64,000 nucleotides of DNA from Aureimonas mangrovi (GTDB taxonomy: Bacteria; Pseudomonadota; Alphaproteobacteria; Rhizobiales; Rhizobiaceae), in contig NZ_CP059692.1 in the NCBI RefSeq assembly GCF_014058705.1, forward strand, positions 377,001-441,000. Reading direction: 5' to 3'. Position 1 is the stretch's first letter. Each line of letters starts with the position of its first letter. Shown here one piece after another: positions 56,230-64,000 of the stretch. A program made the position numbers and the translations under genes. The notes below the pieces were generated by a model that was given only the letters and a program-made list of their open reading frames with translations, did no database searches and was not told the DNA's origin.

Positions 56230-57618
56230 TTACTCCGCCCGCAGGAAGTCGCCGACTTCCAGGAGCACGAACTCGTTGTCGTCCGCCCGGTCGAGCGCGC
56301 GGCCGGCCGAGAAGGGGAAGTTGTTGTCGTTGCCGACGATGATATGGTCCTCGTCGACGCGGTCGACGTTCTCGATCGTCACGAAGGGCATGTCGTAACG
56401 GCCGTCCTCCCCGCCCTGCCGGGCGAGACCTTCCGGGTCGGCGATCTCCATGAGGTCGATATAGCCGATCTTGCGGACCGCTTCGCCGACGTTCTCGTCG
56501 CTCATCTCGATCTTGTAGACGCGCTTGAAGAGGGCAGGCGTCGCGAAGCAGTCCTCCGCCGGTTCGCCCTCGCAGGCCTGAGCCGGCCGACCCGCGCCGT
56601 TGTCACGCTCGATGACGAGGGCGGTGGTTGCGTCCAGCATGTTGAAGTCGCCGATCGCCTCGCCGCCTTCGGCCAGCGGGTAAAGCCAGGATCGGCCCGT
56701 CCACTCCTGTCCGGCGACGTCGAACTCGATGACGCGCAGGCCCGTCCGGCCGTCCTCGACCGTTTCGACCGCGCCGTCCGTGTAGATCGGCCCCTCGAGC
56801 ATGGCGTAGAGATGCGCGCCGTCCGGCGAGAGCGCGAGGCCCTCGAAGCCGCCCGAACGCTTGAGGTTGAAATCGGGCATCGCGGCCGTCGGATTGGCCG
56901 GCACGGTCAGGGCCGGATGATCGGGCGAGCGTACGAGCGTCTCGCCGACATGCGTCTCGAAGGCGGCGAGAAGCTGCCCCTGCGTGTCGAACTTCAGAAG
57001 ATAAGGCCCGAATTCCTCGCCGATCCAGAAGCCGTCCGCGACGGGCTGGATGGATTCGACGTCGAAGTCCGAGCCCGTCAGGTAGCGCGTCTCGGAGCCT
57101 TCCAGGACGATCGGGAAGGGTGTGATCCTGTTCGGATCGGAGAGGAAGATCGTCTCCTGCCGCTCGGCCTCGCCGCTCTCCCAATCGAAGGACATGCGAT
57201 GGAGCATCAGGGCGGCGTCCGAGGAGTTCAGCTTGTTGCCGAAGCCGTTGTCGGACAGGCTCCAGAAAGTGCCGTCTGCCATCGCCTTGATGCCCGAGAA
57301 GCCCTGCACGCTCTGGCCGTCCACCGGCAGGCCGAAGCCGGTGGGACGCACGCCGTCGCGGCCCTGCGCCGCGCCGAGTTCCGTGGTGCGGCGGCGGTCG
57401 GGCGTCGAGAACTTGCCGGCCTGGCGCAGATGCTCGGGGGCATCGTCGGGCGCGGCGACAGTGGTGTCGGCCGGCAGGATCGCCTGGCCGGCGAGCGTGG
57501 CGGTGAAGGCTTGGCCTTCGGCCTCCGATGCGCTGTCCCGCGCCCCGTCCTGGGCGAAGGCCGCACCGATGAGGAGGGCAGTGGAAAGGGCCGTGGCGGC
57601 AGCCAGCTTGGTCTTCAT
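56230..57618 (-). CDS. secreted esterase-like protein of the phytase-like family
   Basis: A 462-residue exported protein. A Sec signal peptide (KTKLAAATALSTALLIGAAF) is cleaved near residue 22. The body has the esterase-like phytase domain, with GFSGIKAMADGTFWSLSDNG near 107, WIGEEFGPYLLKFDTQGQLL near 196 and GGFEGLALSPDGAHLYAMLE near 248, a beta-propeller pattern. ATG 57618 starts the signal peptide. The family is annotated as phytase-like or esterase-like, with little direct biochemistry. A Pho box upstream favours organic phosphate release, by inference. Confidence 0.85.
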   Translation of the reverse strand: MKTKLAAATALSTALLIGAAFAQDGARDSASEAEGQAFTATLAGQAILPADTTVAAPDDAPEHLRQAGKFSTPDRRRTTELGAAQGRDGVRPTGFGLPVDGQSVQGFSGIKAMADGTFWSLSDNGFGNKLNSSDAALMLHRMSFDWESGEAERQETIFLSDPNRITPFPIVLEGSETRYLTGSDFDVESIQPVADGFWIGEEFGPYLLKFDTQGQLLAAFETHVGETLVRSPDHPALTVPANPTAAMPDFNLKRSGGFEGLALSPDGAHLYAMLEGPIYTDGAVETVEDGRTGLRVIEFDVAGQEWTGRSWLYPLAEGGEAIGDFNMLDATTALVIERDNGAGRPAQACEGEPAEDCFATPALFKRVYKIEMSDENVGEAVRKIGYIDLMEIADPEGLARQGGEDGRYDMPFVTIENVDRVDEDHIIVGNDNNFPFSAGRALDRADDNEFVLLEVGDFLRAE

Positions 57619-57678
57619 CGTCGGTGGTCTCCGCAGGGAACGTGCTGGCGGAAGACATCCCGCTTCGATGAAGAGCGT

Positions 57679-57696
57679 TTGACAGGGTGGTGACAT
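57679..57696 (-). promoter_or_regulatory. Pho box of the phytase-like operon
   Basis: Read on the minus strand, ATGTCAC-CACC-CTGTCAA has the PhoB two-repeat layout, with six of seven matches in each half if C or T is allowed at the last position. It lies 60 bases upstream of the esterase start. Confidence 0.62.
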
Positions 57697-57787
57697 TCCT
57701 GTGGTGGAGCCCGACGCGAAGCCTTGCCGCCTGCCGCTTTTTCGCCGTAATGTCAGGCGGATGCGATCCAGACGAAAGGAAACGGGG

Positions 57788-58822
57788 ATGGCGAGACGGG
57801 CAGTGGCGGCGTTGGTCGCGGCGGTGATGGCCGGGGCGGCTCTGGCGTCCGGCGCGGCGAGCGCGCAGGAGATGAACTTCTTCCGCATCGCGACCGGCGG
57901 CACGGCCGGAACCTATTTCCCGATCGGCGGCCTTCTGGCCAACGCCATCTCCAGCCCTCCCGGCTCGCGCGCCTGCGACGACGGCGGCTCCTGCGGCGTT
58001 CCGGGGCTGATCGCCACCGCCGTCGCCTCGAACGGATCGGTCGCCAATATCAACGGCATCAAGGGCGCGACGCTGGAATCGGGCTTCTCGCAGTCGGACG
58101 TCGCCTACTGGGCCTACACCGGCACTGGCGTGTTCGAAGGGCAGCCGCCCGTCGAGACCCTGCGCACCATCGCCAATCTCTACCCCGAGAGCATCCATCT
58201 CGTCGCCCGGGCGGATGCCGGCATCCAGAGCGTTGCCGATCTCGCCGGCAAGAAGGTCTCGATGGACGAGCCGGGCTCGGGAACACTCGTCGATGCGCGG
58301 CTGATCCTGGCCGCCTACGGTCTGTCGGAAGAGGACGTCGAGCCCGAATACCTCAAGCCCAACCAGGCGGCCGACCTGATGCGCGACGGGAACATGGACG
58401 CCTTCTTCTTCGTGGGCGGCTTCCCAGCCGGCGCGATCGCCGAACTGGCGACCGGCTTCGACATCACGCTGGTCCCGATCTCCGGCCCGGAGGCCGACGG
58501 CATCACGCAGGAATACGGCTTCTTCTCCGCCAATACCGTTCCGGCCGGCACTTATGAAGGCGTCGACGCGGATGTGCAGACACTGGCCGTCGGCGCGCAG
58601 TGGGTGACGAGCGCCGACCAGTCGGAAGACCTCGTCTACGAGATCACCAAGGCCGTGTGGAACGACAGCACCCGCGCGCTTCTCGACGCCGGTCATGCCA
58701 AGGGCAAGGAAATCGTCCTCGAACACGCGCTCGACGGTGTCGGCGTTCCCCTGCATCCGGGCGCCGCGCGCTACTACGAGGAAGCCGGGCTCGAGATCCC
58801 CGAAGCGGCGATGCCGCAGTAA
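57788..58822 (+). CDS. TAXI-family TRAP transporter substrate-binding protein
   Basis: A 344-residue periplasmic protein with a signal peptide ending ASAQ near residue 27. The mature start FFRIATGGTAGTYFPIGGLL is the TAXI signature, and QSDVAYWAYTGTG, LVARADAGIQSVADLAGKKV and GSGTLVDARLIL follow. TAXI proteins feed fused TRAP permeases such as the one downstream, commonly for glutamate, dicarboxylates or unknown acids. ATG 57788 follows AAAGGAAA. Confidence 0.92.
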   Translation: MARRAVAALVAAVMAGAALASGAASAQEMNFFRIATGGTAGTYFPIGGLLANAISSPPGSRACDDGGSCGVPGLIATAVASNGSVANINGIKGATLESGFSQSDVAYWAYTGTGVFEGQPPVETLRTIANLYPESIHLVARADAGIQSVADLAGKKVSMDEPGSGTLVDARLILAAYGLSEEDVEPEYLKPNQAADLMRDGNMDAFFFVGGFPAGAIAELATGFDITLVPISGPEADGITQEYGFFSANTVPAGTYEGVDADVQTLAVGAQWVTSADQSEDLVYEITKAVWNDSTRALLDAGHAKGKEIVLEHALDGVGVPLHPGAARYYEEAGLEIPEAAMPQ

Positions 58823-58843
58823 GCTTCGACACGAACGAAGGGG

Positions 58844-58875
58844 AGGCGGGCGCGGCGCGAGCCGGCCCGCCTTTT
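58844..58875 (+). terminator. hairpin with T-run between TAXI and TRAP permease genes (attenuator)
   Basis: AGGCGGGC pairs with GCCCGCCT, the stem continues as CGGC/GCCG after one bulge and closes on the GNRA loop GCGA; TTTT follows. It probably limits readthrough into the permease gene. Confidence 0.65.
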
Positions 58876-58905
58876 CGATGGCACGATAGAAGAGGCGGCA
58901 GGGCG

Positions 58906-60945
58906 ATGGCGGGACAGGAAGTCGCGTTCGACGAGGCCAAGGCACGCGAACTGGAAGAGAAGTTCGATTCGGAAGTCCGCTTCCGCCCGCTCGGGCCGAC
59001 GGCGGCCTGGATCGCGGCGATCGCGCTCTTCTCGCTGTCGCTCTTCCACTACTACACCGCCGGCTTCGGGCTCCTGCGCGAGGTCACGCATCGCGGCGTC
59101 CACATGGCCTTCGTCCTCGGCCTCATCTTCCTTGTCTTCTCGGGAAAGCGCGGCGACGACAAGCTGTACGTGCCCTCCCTCTGGCGCCCGGCGGGCATTC
59201 CCCTCTACGACTGGGCGCTGATGGCCGCAGCCTTCGTCTCGACGCTCTACGTCCCGTACATCTTCGCCGACCTCGCCTTCCGCGTCGGCAACCCGCTGCC
59301 CGTCGACGTCGTCATGGGCACGCTTCTCATCGTCGTGCTTCTGGAGGCGACGCGGCGGTCGATGGGCTGGCCGCTGCCGGTCATCGCCATCCTCATCATG
59401 GCCTACGGCCTGTTCGGGCGATACGCGCCGGGCGTTCTCGTTCATCCGGGCGCGTCGTGGACGAGCCTCGTCAACCATCTCTACCTCACCAGCCAGGGCA
59501 TCTACGGCCTGCCGGTCGGCGTCGTGGCGACCTACGTCTTCCACTTCGTGCTGTTCGGCGTTCTCGCCACGCGCATGGGCCTCGGCCAGCTCTTCATCGA
59601 CGCGGCAACCTCCGTCGCGGGGCGCTTTTCGGGCGGCCCGGCGAAGGTGTCGGTCGTCGCCTCGGCGCTGATGGGCTCGATCTCGGGCTCCTCCATCGCC
59701 AACGCGGTGACGACGGGCTCGCTGACGATCCCGGCGATGGTGCGTATCGGCTACCCGCGCCACTTCGCGGCGGCGGTGGAGGCGGCGGCCTCGACGGGCG
59801 GGCAGATCACGCCGCCGATCATGGGCGCGGCCGCGTTCCTGATGATCGAGTTCCTGGCAATCCCCTACACGCATGTGATGATCGCGGCGCTGGTGCCGGC
59901 CTTCATGCACTTCTTCGGCGTGCTGATGCAGGTGCATTTCGAGGCCAAGCGCCAAGGCCTTCGCGGCCTCACCAAGGAGGAGATGCCGAAGATCTGGCTA
60001 GTCCTGAAGCGCGACTGGCCGACGCTCTTCCCGCTCTTCATCCTCGTCGGCATCCTGATGAACGGCTACACGCCGTATCTGGCCGCCTTCTGGGGTATCA
60101 CCGCCTGCATCGTCATCGGCCTGATCAACCCGCGCAACCGGTTGAAGCCCGCCGACATCTTCGAGGCCTTCGTGACGGGCGCGAAATATGCGCTGGCCGT
60201 CGGCGCGGCGGCCGCGACCGTCGGCATCGTCATCGGCGTCGTCACGCTGACGGGCGTGTCCTTCAAGGTCGCCTACATCGTCACCTCCACGGCGGCGAAC
60301 TGGGCTGGCGCGGTGGAGGCGTTCATTCCTTTCGGCCTGATGACGACCGCGACCCTCACGCTCCTGATGACGCTGATTCTGGCGGGAGCGGTGTGCATCA
60401 TCATGGGCACGGGCGTGCCGACGACGGCGAACTACCTCATCATGGTGACGGTGACGGCGCCGATCCTTGGGCTCCTCGGCGTCGAGCCGCTGGTCGCCCA
60501 CTTCTTCGTTTTCTACTACGGCATCCTCGCCGACATCACGCCGCCCGTGGCGCTGTGCGCGTATGCGACGGCGGGCATCGCGGGGGCGAACCCGTTCAAG
60601 GCGGGCAACACGGCCTTCCGGCTCGGCATGGGCAAGGTGCTGGTGCCGTTCGTCTTCGTCTTCTCGCCCTCGCTCCTGATCATGGTGCAGGACTTCTCGC
60701 TGAACGAGTTCCTGCTGGCGACCTACGGCTGCGTGCTCGGCATCACGGCGCTGTCGGCCGCCTTCTCGGACTATCTCACCGACCGGCTGTTCTGGTGGGA
60801 GCGCGTCGTCCTCGCCTTCGCCGCGATCCTCCTCGTTGCGCCGGAACTGAACACGACCATCATCGGGACGGTTCTGTTCGTGCCGATCGCGCTCAGGCCG
60901 TTCCTCTGGAAGCGCCGCGATGCGCAGCTAACGCCCACGAGCTGA
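58906..60945 (+). CDS. TRAP transporter permease, fused DctQ-DctM type
   Basis: A 679-residue inner-membrane protein with about 16-18 helices, combining the small and large TRAP permease subunits as usual for TAXI systems. The N-terminal DctQ-like part covers about residues 35-170. The DctM-like part shows GSISGSSIANAVTTGSLTIP near 262 and ASTGGQITPPIMGAAAFLMI near 295, then MGTGVPTTANYLI and YYGILADITPPVALCAYATA. ATG 58906 starts after GGCAGGGCG. It uses a sodium gradient rather than ATP. Confidence 0.92.
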   Translation: MAGQEVAFDEAKARELEEKFDSEVRFRPLGPTAAWIAAIALFSLSLFHYYTAGFGLLREVTHRGVHMAFVLGLIFLVFSGKRGDDKLYVPSLWRPAGIPLYDWALMAAAFVSTLYVPYIFADLAFRVGNPLPVDVVMGTLLIVVLLEATRRSMGWPLPVIAILIMAYGLFGRYAPGVLVHPGASWTSLVNHLYLTSQGIYGLPVGVVATYVFHFVLFGVLATRMGLGQLFIDAATSVAGRFSGGPAKVSVVASALMGSISGSSIANAVTTGSLTIPAMVRIGYPRHFAAAVEAAASTGGQITPPIMGAAAFLMIEFLAIPYTHVMIAALVPAFMHFFGVLMQVHFEAKRQGLRGLTKEEMPKIWLVLKRDWPTLFPLFILVGILMNGYTPYLAAFWGITACIVIGLINPRNRLKPADIFEAFVTGAKYALAVGAAAATVGIVIGVVTLTGVSFKVAYIVTSTAANWAGAVEAFIPFGLMTTATLTLLMTLILAGAVCIIMGTGVPTTANYLIMVTVTAPILGLLGVEPLVAHFFVFYYGILADITPPVALCAYATAGIAGANPFKAGNTAFRLGMGKVLVPFVFVFSPSLLIMVQDFSLNEFLLATYGCVLGITALSAAFSDYLTDRLFWWERVVLAFAAILLVAPELNTTIIGTVLFVPIALRPFLWKRRDAQLTPTS

Positions 60946-60952
60946 CGATACG

Positions 60953-60986
60953 AAAAAGGCCCTCCGGTTTTGCCGGAGGGCCTTCG
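60953..60986. terminator. bidirectional terminator between TRAP permease and msrB
   Basis: GGCCCTCCGG and CCGGAGGGCC form a perfect 10-bp stem with loop TTTTG. An A-run on the left gives a T-run for msrB on the minus strand; the plus side has only TTCGT, so it is stronger for msrB. Confidence 0.8.
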
Positions 60987-61012
60987 TCATGTCCGCTTCG
61001 GGCAGCGCTGGG

Positions 61013-61462
<450 letters not shown>

Positions 61463-61665
61463 GTCGGATGTCCTTCGCTGGGGAAGACGGGCGGCCCGGC
61501 TCGGGGAGCGCGGCCGCGAACACGGCCGATATAGGTTGCGCGGACGTCAGCTTCGAGGGCTCGCATCCCCGCTGTCCACGGCCACGAGGTCCCGCTGCCG
61601 CAGCGGCACGGTTGCGCGCCACATTGTGCCCGGCCATACTCGCCGTTCGAAAATAAGGGATCGGG

Positions 61666-63273
61666 ATGATTTCCATGATGCGTGAAACGATGCGGGCGCT
61701 CGGCCTTTCGACGGCGATACTGGCGGCTGGCGCCGCCACGGCGGCTCCGGCGCTCGCGCAGGAGATGGTCTACAACCGGGGCAACGACACCGATCCCTCC
61801 ACGCTCGACCATCACTTGACGTCCACGGTGGCCGAGGGCCACGTGATGCGCGACCTCTACGAAGGGCTCGTCGTTCAGGACGCAACCGCCGAGATCGTGC
61901 CGGGTGTCGCCGAGAGCTGGGAGATGTCGGACGACGGCCTTGTCTACACCTTCCGCCTGCGCGAGGACGCGCGTTGGTCGAACGGCGATCCGGTAACCGC
62001 GAACGACTTCGTCTTCGCCTATCGCCGCATCCAGGACCCGGCGACCGCGGCGCCCTACGCCAACATCCAGTACCCGATCGTCAACGCCGAGGCCGTCAAT
62101 TCGGGCGACATGGAGCCCGATCAGCTCGGCGTGCGCGCCGTCGACGATCGCACGCTCGAGATCACGCTGCACCAGCCGACCCCCTATTTCCTCGAACTCC
62201 TGACGCACCAGACGGGCCTGCCGCTGCATCAGGCCTCGGTGGAGGAGTTCGGCGACCAGTTCACCCGCGCCGGCAACATGGTGACGAATGGCGCCTACAT
62301 GCTGGAGCGCTTCACGCCGAATGACCAGATCGTGCTGCGCAAGAACCCGGAGTTCCACGACGCGCAGAACGTTGCGATCGATGTCGTCAACTTCATTCCG
62401 TTCGAGGATCGCGCGACGTGCCTGCGCCGTTTCGAGGCGGGCGAAGTGCAGTCCTGCTCCGACCTTCCGCTGGAGCAGATGGCCTACATGGAGGCCAATC
62501 TCGGCGATCAGGTGCGCATCGCACCCTATCTCGGCACCTACTATCTGCCGGTGAAGACGACGAAGGACGAGTTGTCCGATCCGCGCGTGCGCCAGGCCAT
62601 GTCGATGGCGATCGACCGCGACTTCCTCGCCCAGGAGATCTGGCAGGGCGCCATGGTGCCGAGCTATTCCTTCGTGCCGGCGGGTATCGGCAATTACGGC
62701 GAGCCGGCCGAACTGCCCTACGCGGGCGACGATCTCCTCGACCGCGAGGATGCCGCGATCGCGCTTCTGGAGGAGGCCGGCTACGGGCCGGGCGAGCTCT
62801 CGATCCGCCTCCTCTACAACACCTCCGAGAACAACCGGAACACGATGACCGCCATCGCGGACATGCTGAACAATATCGGCATCAGTGCCCAGCCGGAGGA
62901 GATGGAGGGCACGACCTACTTCAACTTCCTGCGTTCGGACGGCGACTTCGACGTCGCCCGCGCCGGCTGGATCGGCGACTATTCGGATCCGCAGAACTTC
63001 CTCTTTCTCAACGAGAGCGAGAACCCGGGATTCAATTATTCCCGCTGGTCGAATGCCGACTACGATGCGCTGATGGAGGAGGCCGCGGCCGAGACGGACC
63101 TCGACGCGCGCGCTGAAATCCTGTTCCGCGCCGAGACGCTGCTTCTGGACGAGGTGCCGGTGATCCCGATCCTCACCTACACGTCCAACTCGCTCGTCTC
63201 GGATCGTCTCGATGGCTGGGAGGACAACATCATGAACGTCCACGGATCGCGCTGGATGTCGGTCAGCCAGTAA
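61666..63273 (+). CDS. oligopeptide ABC importer, substrate-binding protein (OppA-like, family 5)
   Basis: A 535-residue periplasmic protein with a signal peptide ending ALAQE near residue 29. Family 5 hallmarks are NRGNDTDPSTLDHHLTSTVA, LYEGLVVQDATAEIVPGVAE with WEMSDDGLVYTFRLRED, and the later NRNTMTAIADMLNNIG. OppA-like length and motifs favour peptides over nickel or sugars. ATG 61666 follows AAGGGA; ATG 61678 is an internal alternative. The permease gene follows by 72 bases. Confidence 0.9.
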   Translation: MISMMRETMRALGLSTAILAAGAATAAPALAQEMVYNRGNDTDPSTLDHHLTSTVAEGHVMRDLYEGLVVQDATAEIVPGVAESWEMSDDGLVYTFRLREDARWSNGDPVTANDFVFAYRRIQDPATAAPYANIQYPIVNAEAVNSGDMEPDQLGVRAVDDRTLEITLHQPTPYFLELLTHQTGLPLHQASVEEFGDQFTRAGNMVTNGAYMLERFTPNDQIVLRKNPEFHDAQNVAIDVVNFIPFEDRATCLRRFEAGEVQSCSDLPLEQMAYMEANLGDQVRIAPYLGTYYLPVKTTKDELSDPRVRQAMSMAIDRDFLAQEIWQGAMVPSYSFVPAGIGNYGEPAELPYAGDDLLDREDAAIALLEEAGYGPGELSIRLLYNTSENNRNTMTAIADMLNNIGISAQPEEMEGTTYFNFLRSDGDFDVARAGWIGDYSDPQNFLFLNESENPGFNYSRWSNADYDALMEEAAAETDLDARAEILFRAETLLLDEVPVIPILTYTSNSLVSDRLDGWEDNIMNVHGSRWMSVSQ

Positions 63274-63345
63274 CGCCGCACGGCCAGTTCACCTCTTCGC
63301 GTCCGCATGGCATCAGTCGTGCGGACGCTGTCGTTCGGAGCGCCC

Positions 63346-64000
63346 ATGTTCCTCTATGTCCTTAGGCGTCTGGCAAGCGCGATCCCGACGCTGTTCGTGA
63401 TCGTCACGCTCGCCTTCTTCATGATCCGGCTCGCGCCCGGCGGCCCGTTCGACCTCGAGCGCCCGCTCGACCCGCTGATCATGCAGAACCTCGAGCGCGC
63501 CTACAATTTCGACCGGCCGCTCTACGAGCAGTACTTCCTCTATCTCGGCAGTCTTTTGCAGGGCGATCTCGGTCCGTCCTTCACGCGGCGCGACTTCTCG
63601 GTGGTGGACCTCTTCCGCGTCGGCCTGCCGGTCTCCATCCAGATCGGCGGCTTCGCGCTTCTGATCGCGCTCGTCCTCGGCGTCCTTCTCGGCGCCTTCG
63701 CGGCGCTGCGCCAGAACACGTGGGCCGACTATATGGTCGTCGGCACCGCGACGCTCGGCATCACCATTCCGACCTTCGTGATCGCGCCCGTCCTGTCGCT
63801 CGTCTTCGGGGTGATGATGGGCTGGCTGCCCGCCGGCGGCTGGGGCTCGTGGCAGCACATGGTGCTCCCGATCGCGACGCTCGCCCTGCCGCAGATCGCC
63901 ATCATCGCGAGGCTGACGCGCGGCGCCACCATCGAGGCGCTGCGCTCCAACCACGTTCGCACCGCCCGCGCCTACGGCCTGCCGACGCGCACCGTCGTCG
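63346..64000 (+). CDS. oligopeptide ABC importer permease OppB-like, truncated by the window end
   Basis: The first 218 residues of a family 5 permease. It begins MFLYVLRRLASAIPTLFVIV and has the OppB blocks MIRLAPGGPFD, QYFLYLGSLLQGDLGPSF and WLPAGGWGSWQHMVLPIATL. The conserved EAA-type loop begins LRSNHVRTARAYGLP just before the window edge. ATG 63346 is the family start. The remaining C-terminus and the OppC, OppD and OppF genes are expected beyond 64000. Confidence 0.92.
   Translation, partial: MFLYVLRRLASAIPTLFVIVTLAFFMIRLAPGGPFDLERPLDPLIMQNLERAYNFDRPLYEQYFLYLGSLLQGDLGPSFTRRDFSVVDLFRVGLPVSIQIGGFALLIALVLGVLLGAFAALRQNTWADYMVVGTATLGITIPTFVIAPVLSLVFGVMMGWLPAGGWGSWQHMVLPIATLALPQIAIIARLTRGATIEALRSNHVRTARAYGLPTRTVV

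Overview
The window reads as one contiguous, high-GC stretch of a chromosome from an alphaproteobacterium, most likely of the Hyphomicrobiales (Rhizobiales). Pointers are a LexA box of the GAAC-N7-GAAC type ahead of an imuA-imuB-dnaE2 cassette, an Irr-like iron box, an iron-sulfur (PhrB-type) photolyase, glutathione-linked formaldehyde oxidation, the order leuD-leuB...asd, and many binding-protein-dependent importers (ABC, TRAP/TAXI, TTT) plus a BCCT carrier. The genus cannot be fixed from the sequence alone. Coding density is very high; there is no rRNA, CRISPR array, prophage or intact insertion sequence.

Layout. 0.1-6.3 kb: an operon of a divergent MurQ-like etherase, a complete ABC sugar importer and a Gfo/Idh/MocA oxidoreductase. 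6.3-10 kb: the relic C-terminus of a lost binding-protein gene, a TonB-dependent siderophore receptor and a siderophore-interacting reductase. 10.3-16.4 kb: SOS mutasome imuA-imuB-dnaE2 under a perfect LexA box. 16.5-19.5 kb: frmA and frmB (formaldehyde detoxification), with a BrnTA toxin-antitoxin module and an ElaA-type acetyltransferase between them. 19.5-26.8 kb: gnd, two envelope proteins of unknown function, two rRNA-modification enzymes, a CoA-transferase and fadD. 26.9-27.5 kb: initiator tRNA-fMet with promoter and terminator, followed by the decayed tail of a large serine recombinase. 27.5-30.7 kb: two Tat-exported enzymes (aldo/keto reductase and metallo-beta-lactamase-fold hydrolase) divergent from a LysR regulator. 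30.9-33.1 kb: minimal zincin, DUF2459, DUF1737 and a CitE-like lyase. 33.2-41.1 kb: leuD, leuB and asd, with a BCCT carrier and a VC_2705-type sodium symporter unit between leuB and asd. 41.3-45.9 kb: OmpA-like lipoprotein, then a tripartite-tricarboxylate (TctA/TctB) operon carrying an exported argininosuccinate-lyase-like protein. 46.2-47.7 kb: FeS photolyase. 47.7-57.7 kb: a phosphate-linked region, with Pho boxes ahead of ugpBAEC and ahead of a phytase-like esterase/PmtA-like methyltransferase pair, and ilvD, pyrE and a TIM-barrel isomerase between. 57.8-64 kb: TAXI-TRAP transporter, msrB, and the start of an oligopeptide ABC operon cut by the window end.

The genome section is dominated by scavenging (sugars, siderophores, glycerol-3-phosphate, C4/tricarboxylates, peptides, betaines) and stress repair (mutasome, photolyase, MsrB, formaldehyde oxidation). 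The least explained items are the exported lyase in the TTT operon, which has Asn where ArgH has its motif His and has no TctC beside it; the MurQ homologue with altered phosphate-binding loops; the perfect 12-bp palindrome that buries the brnT start codon; the hairpin abutting the ilvD ribosome binding site; and the Tat-exported enzyme pair.
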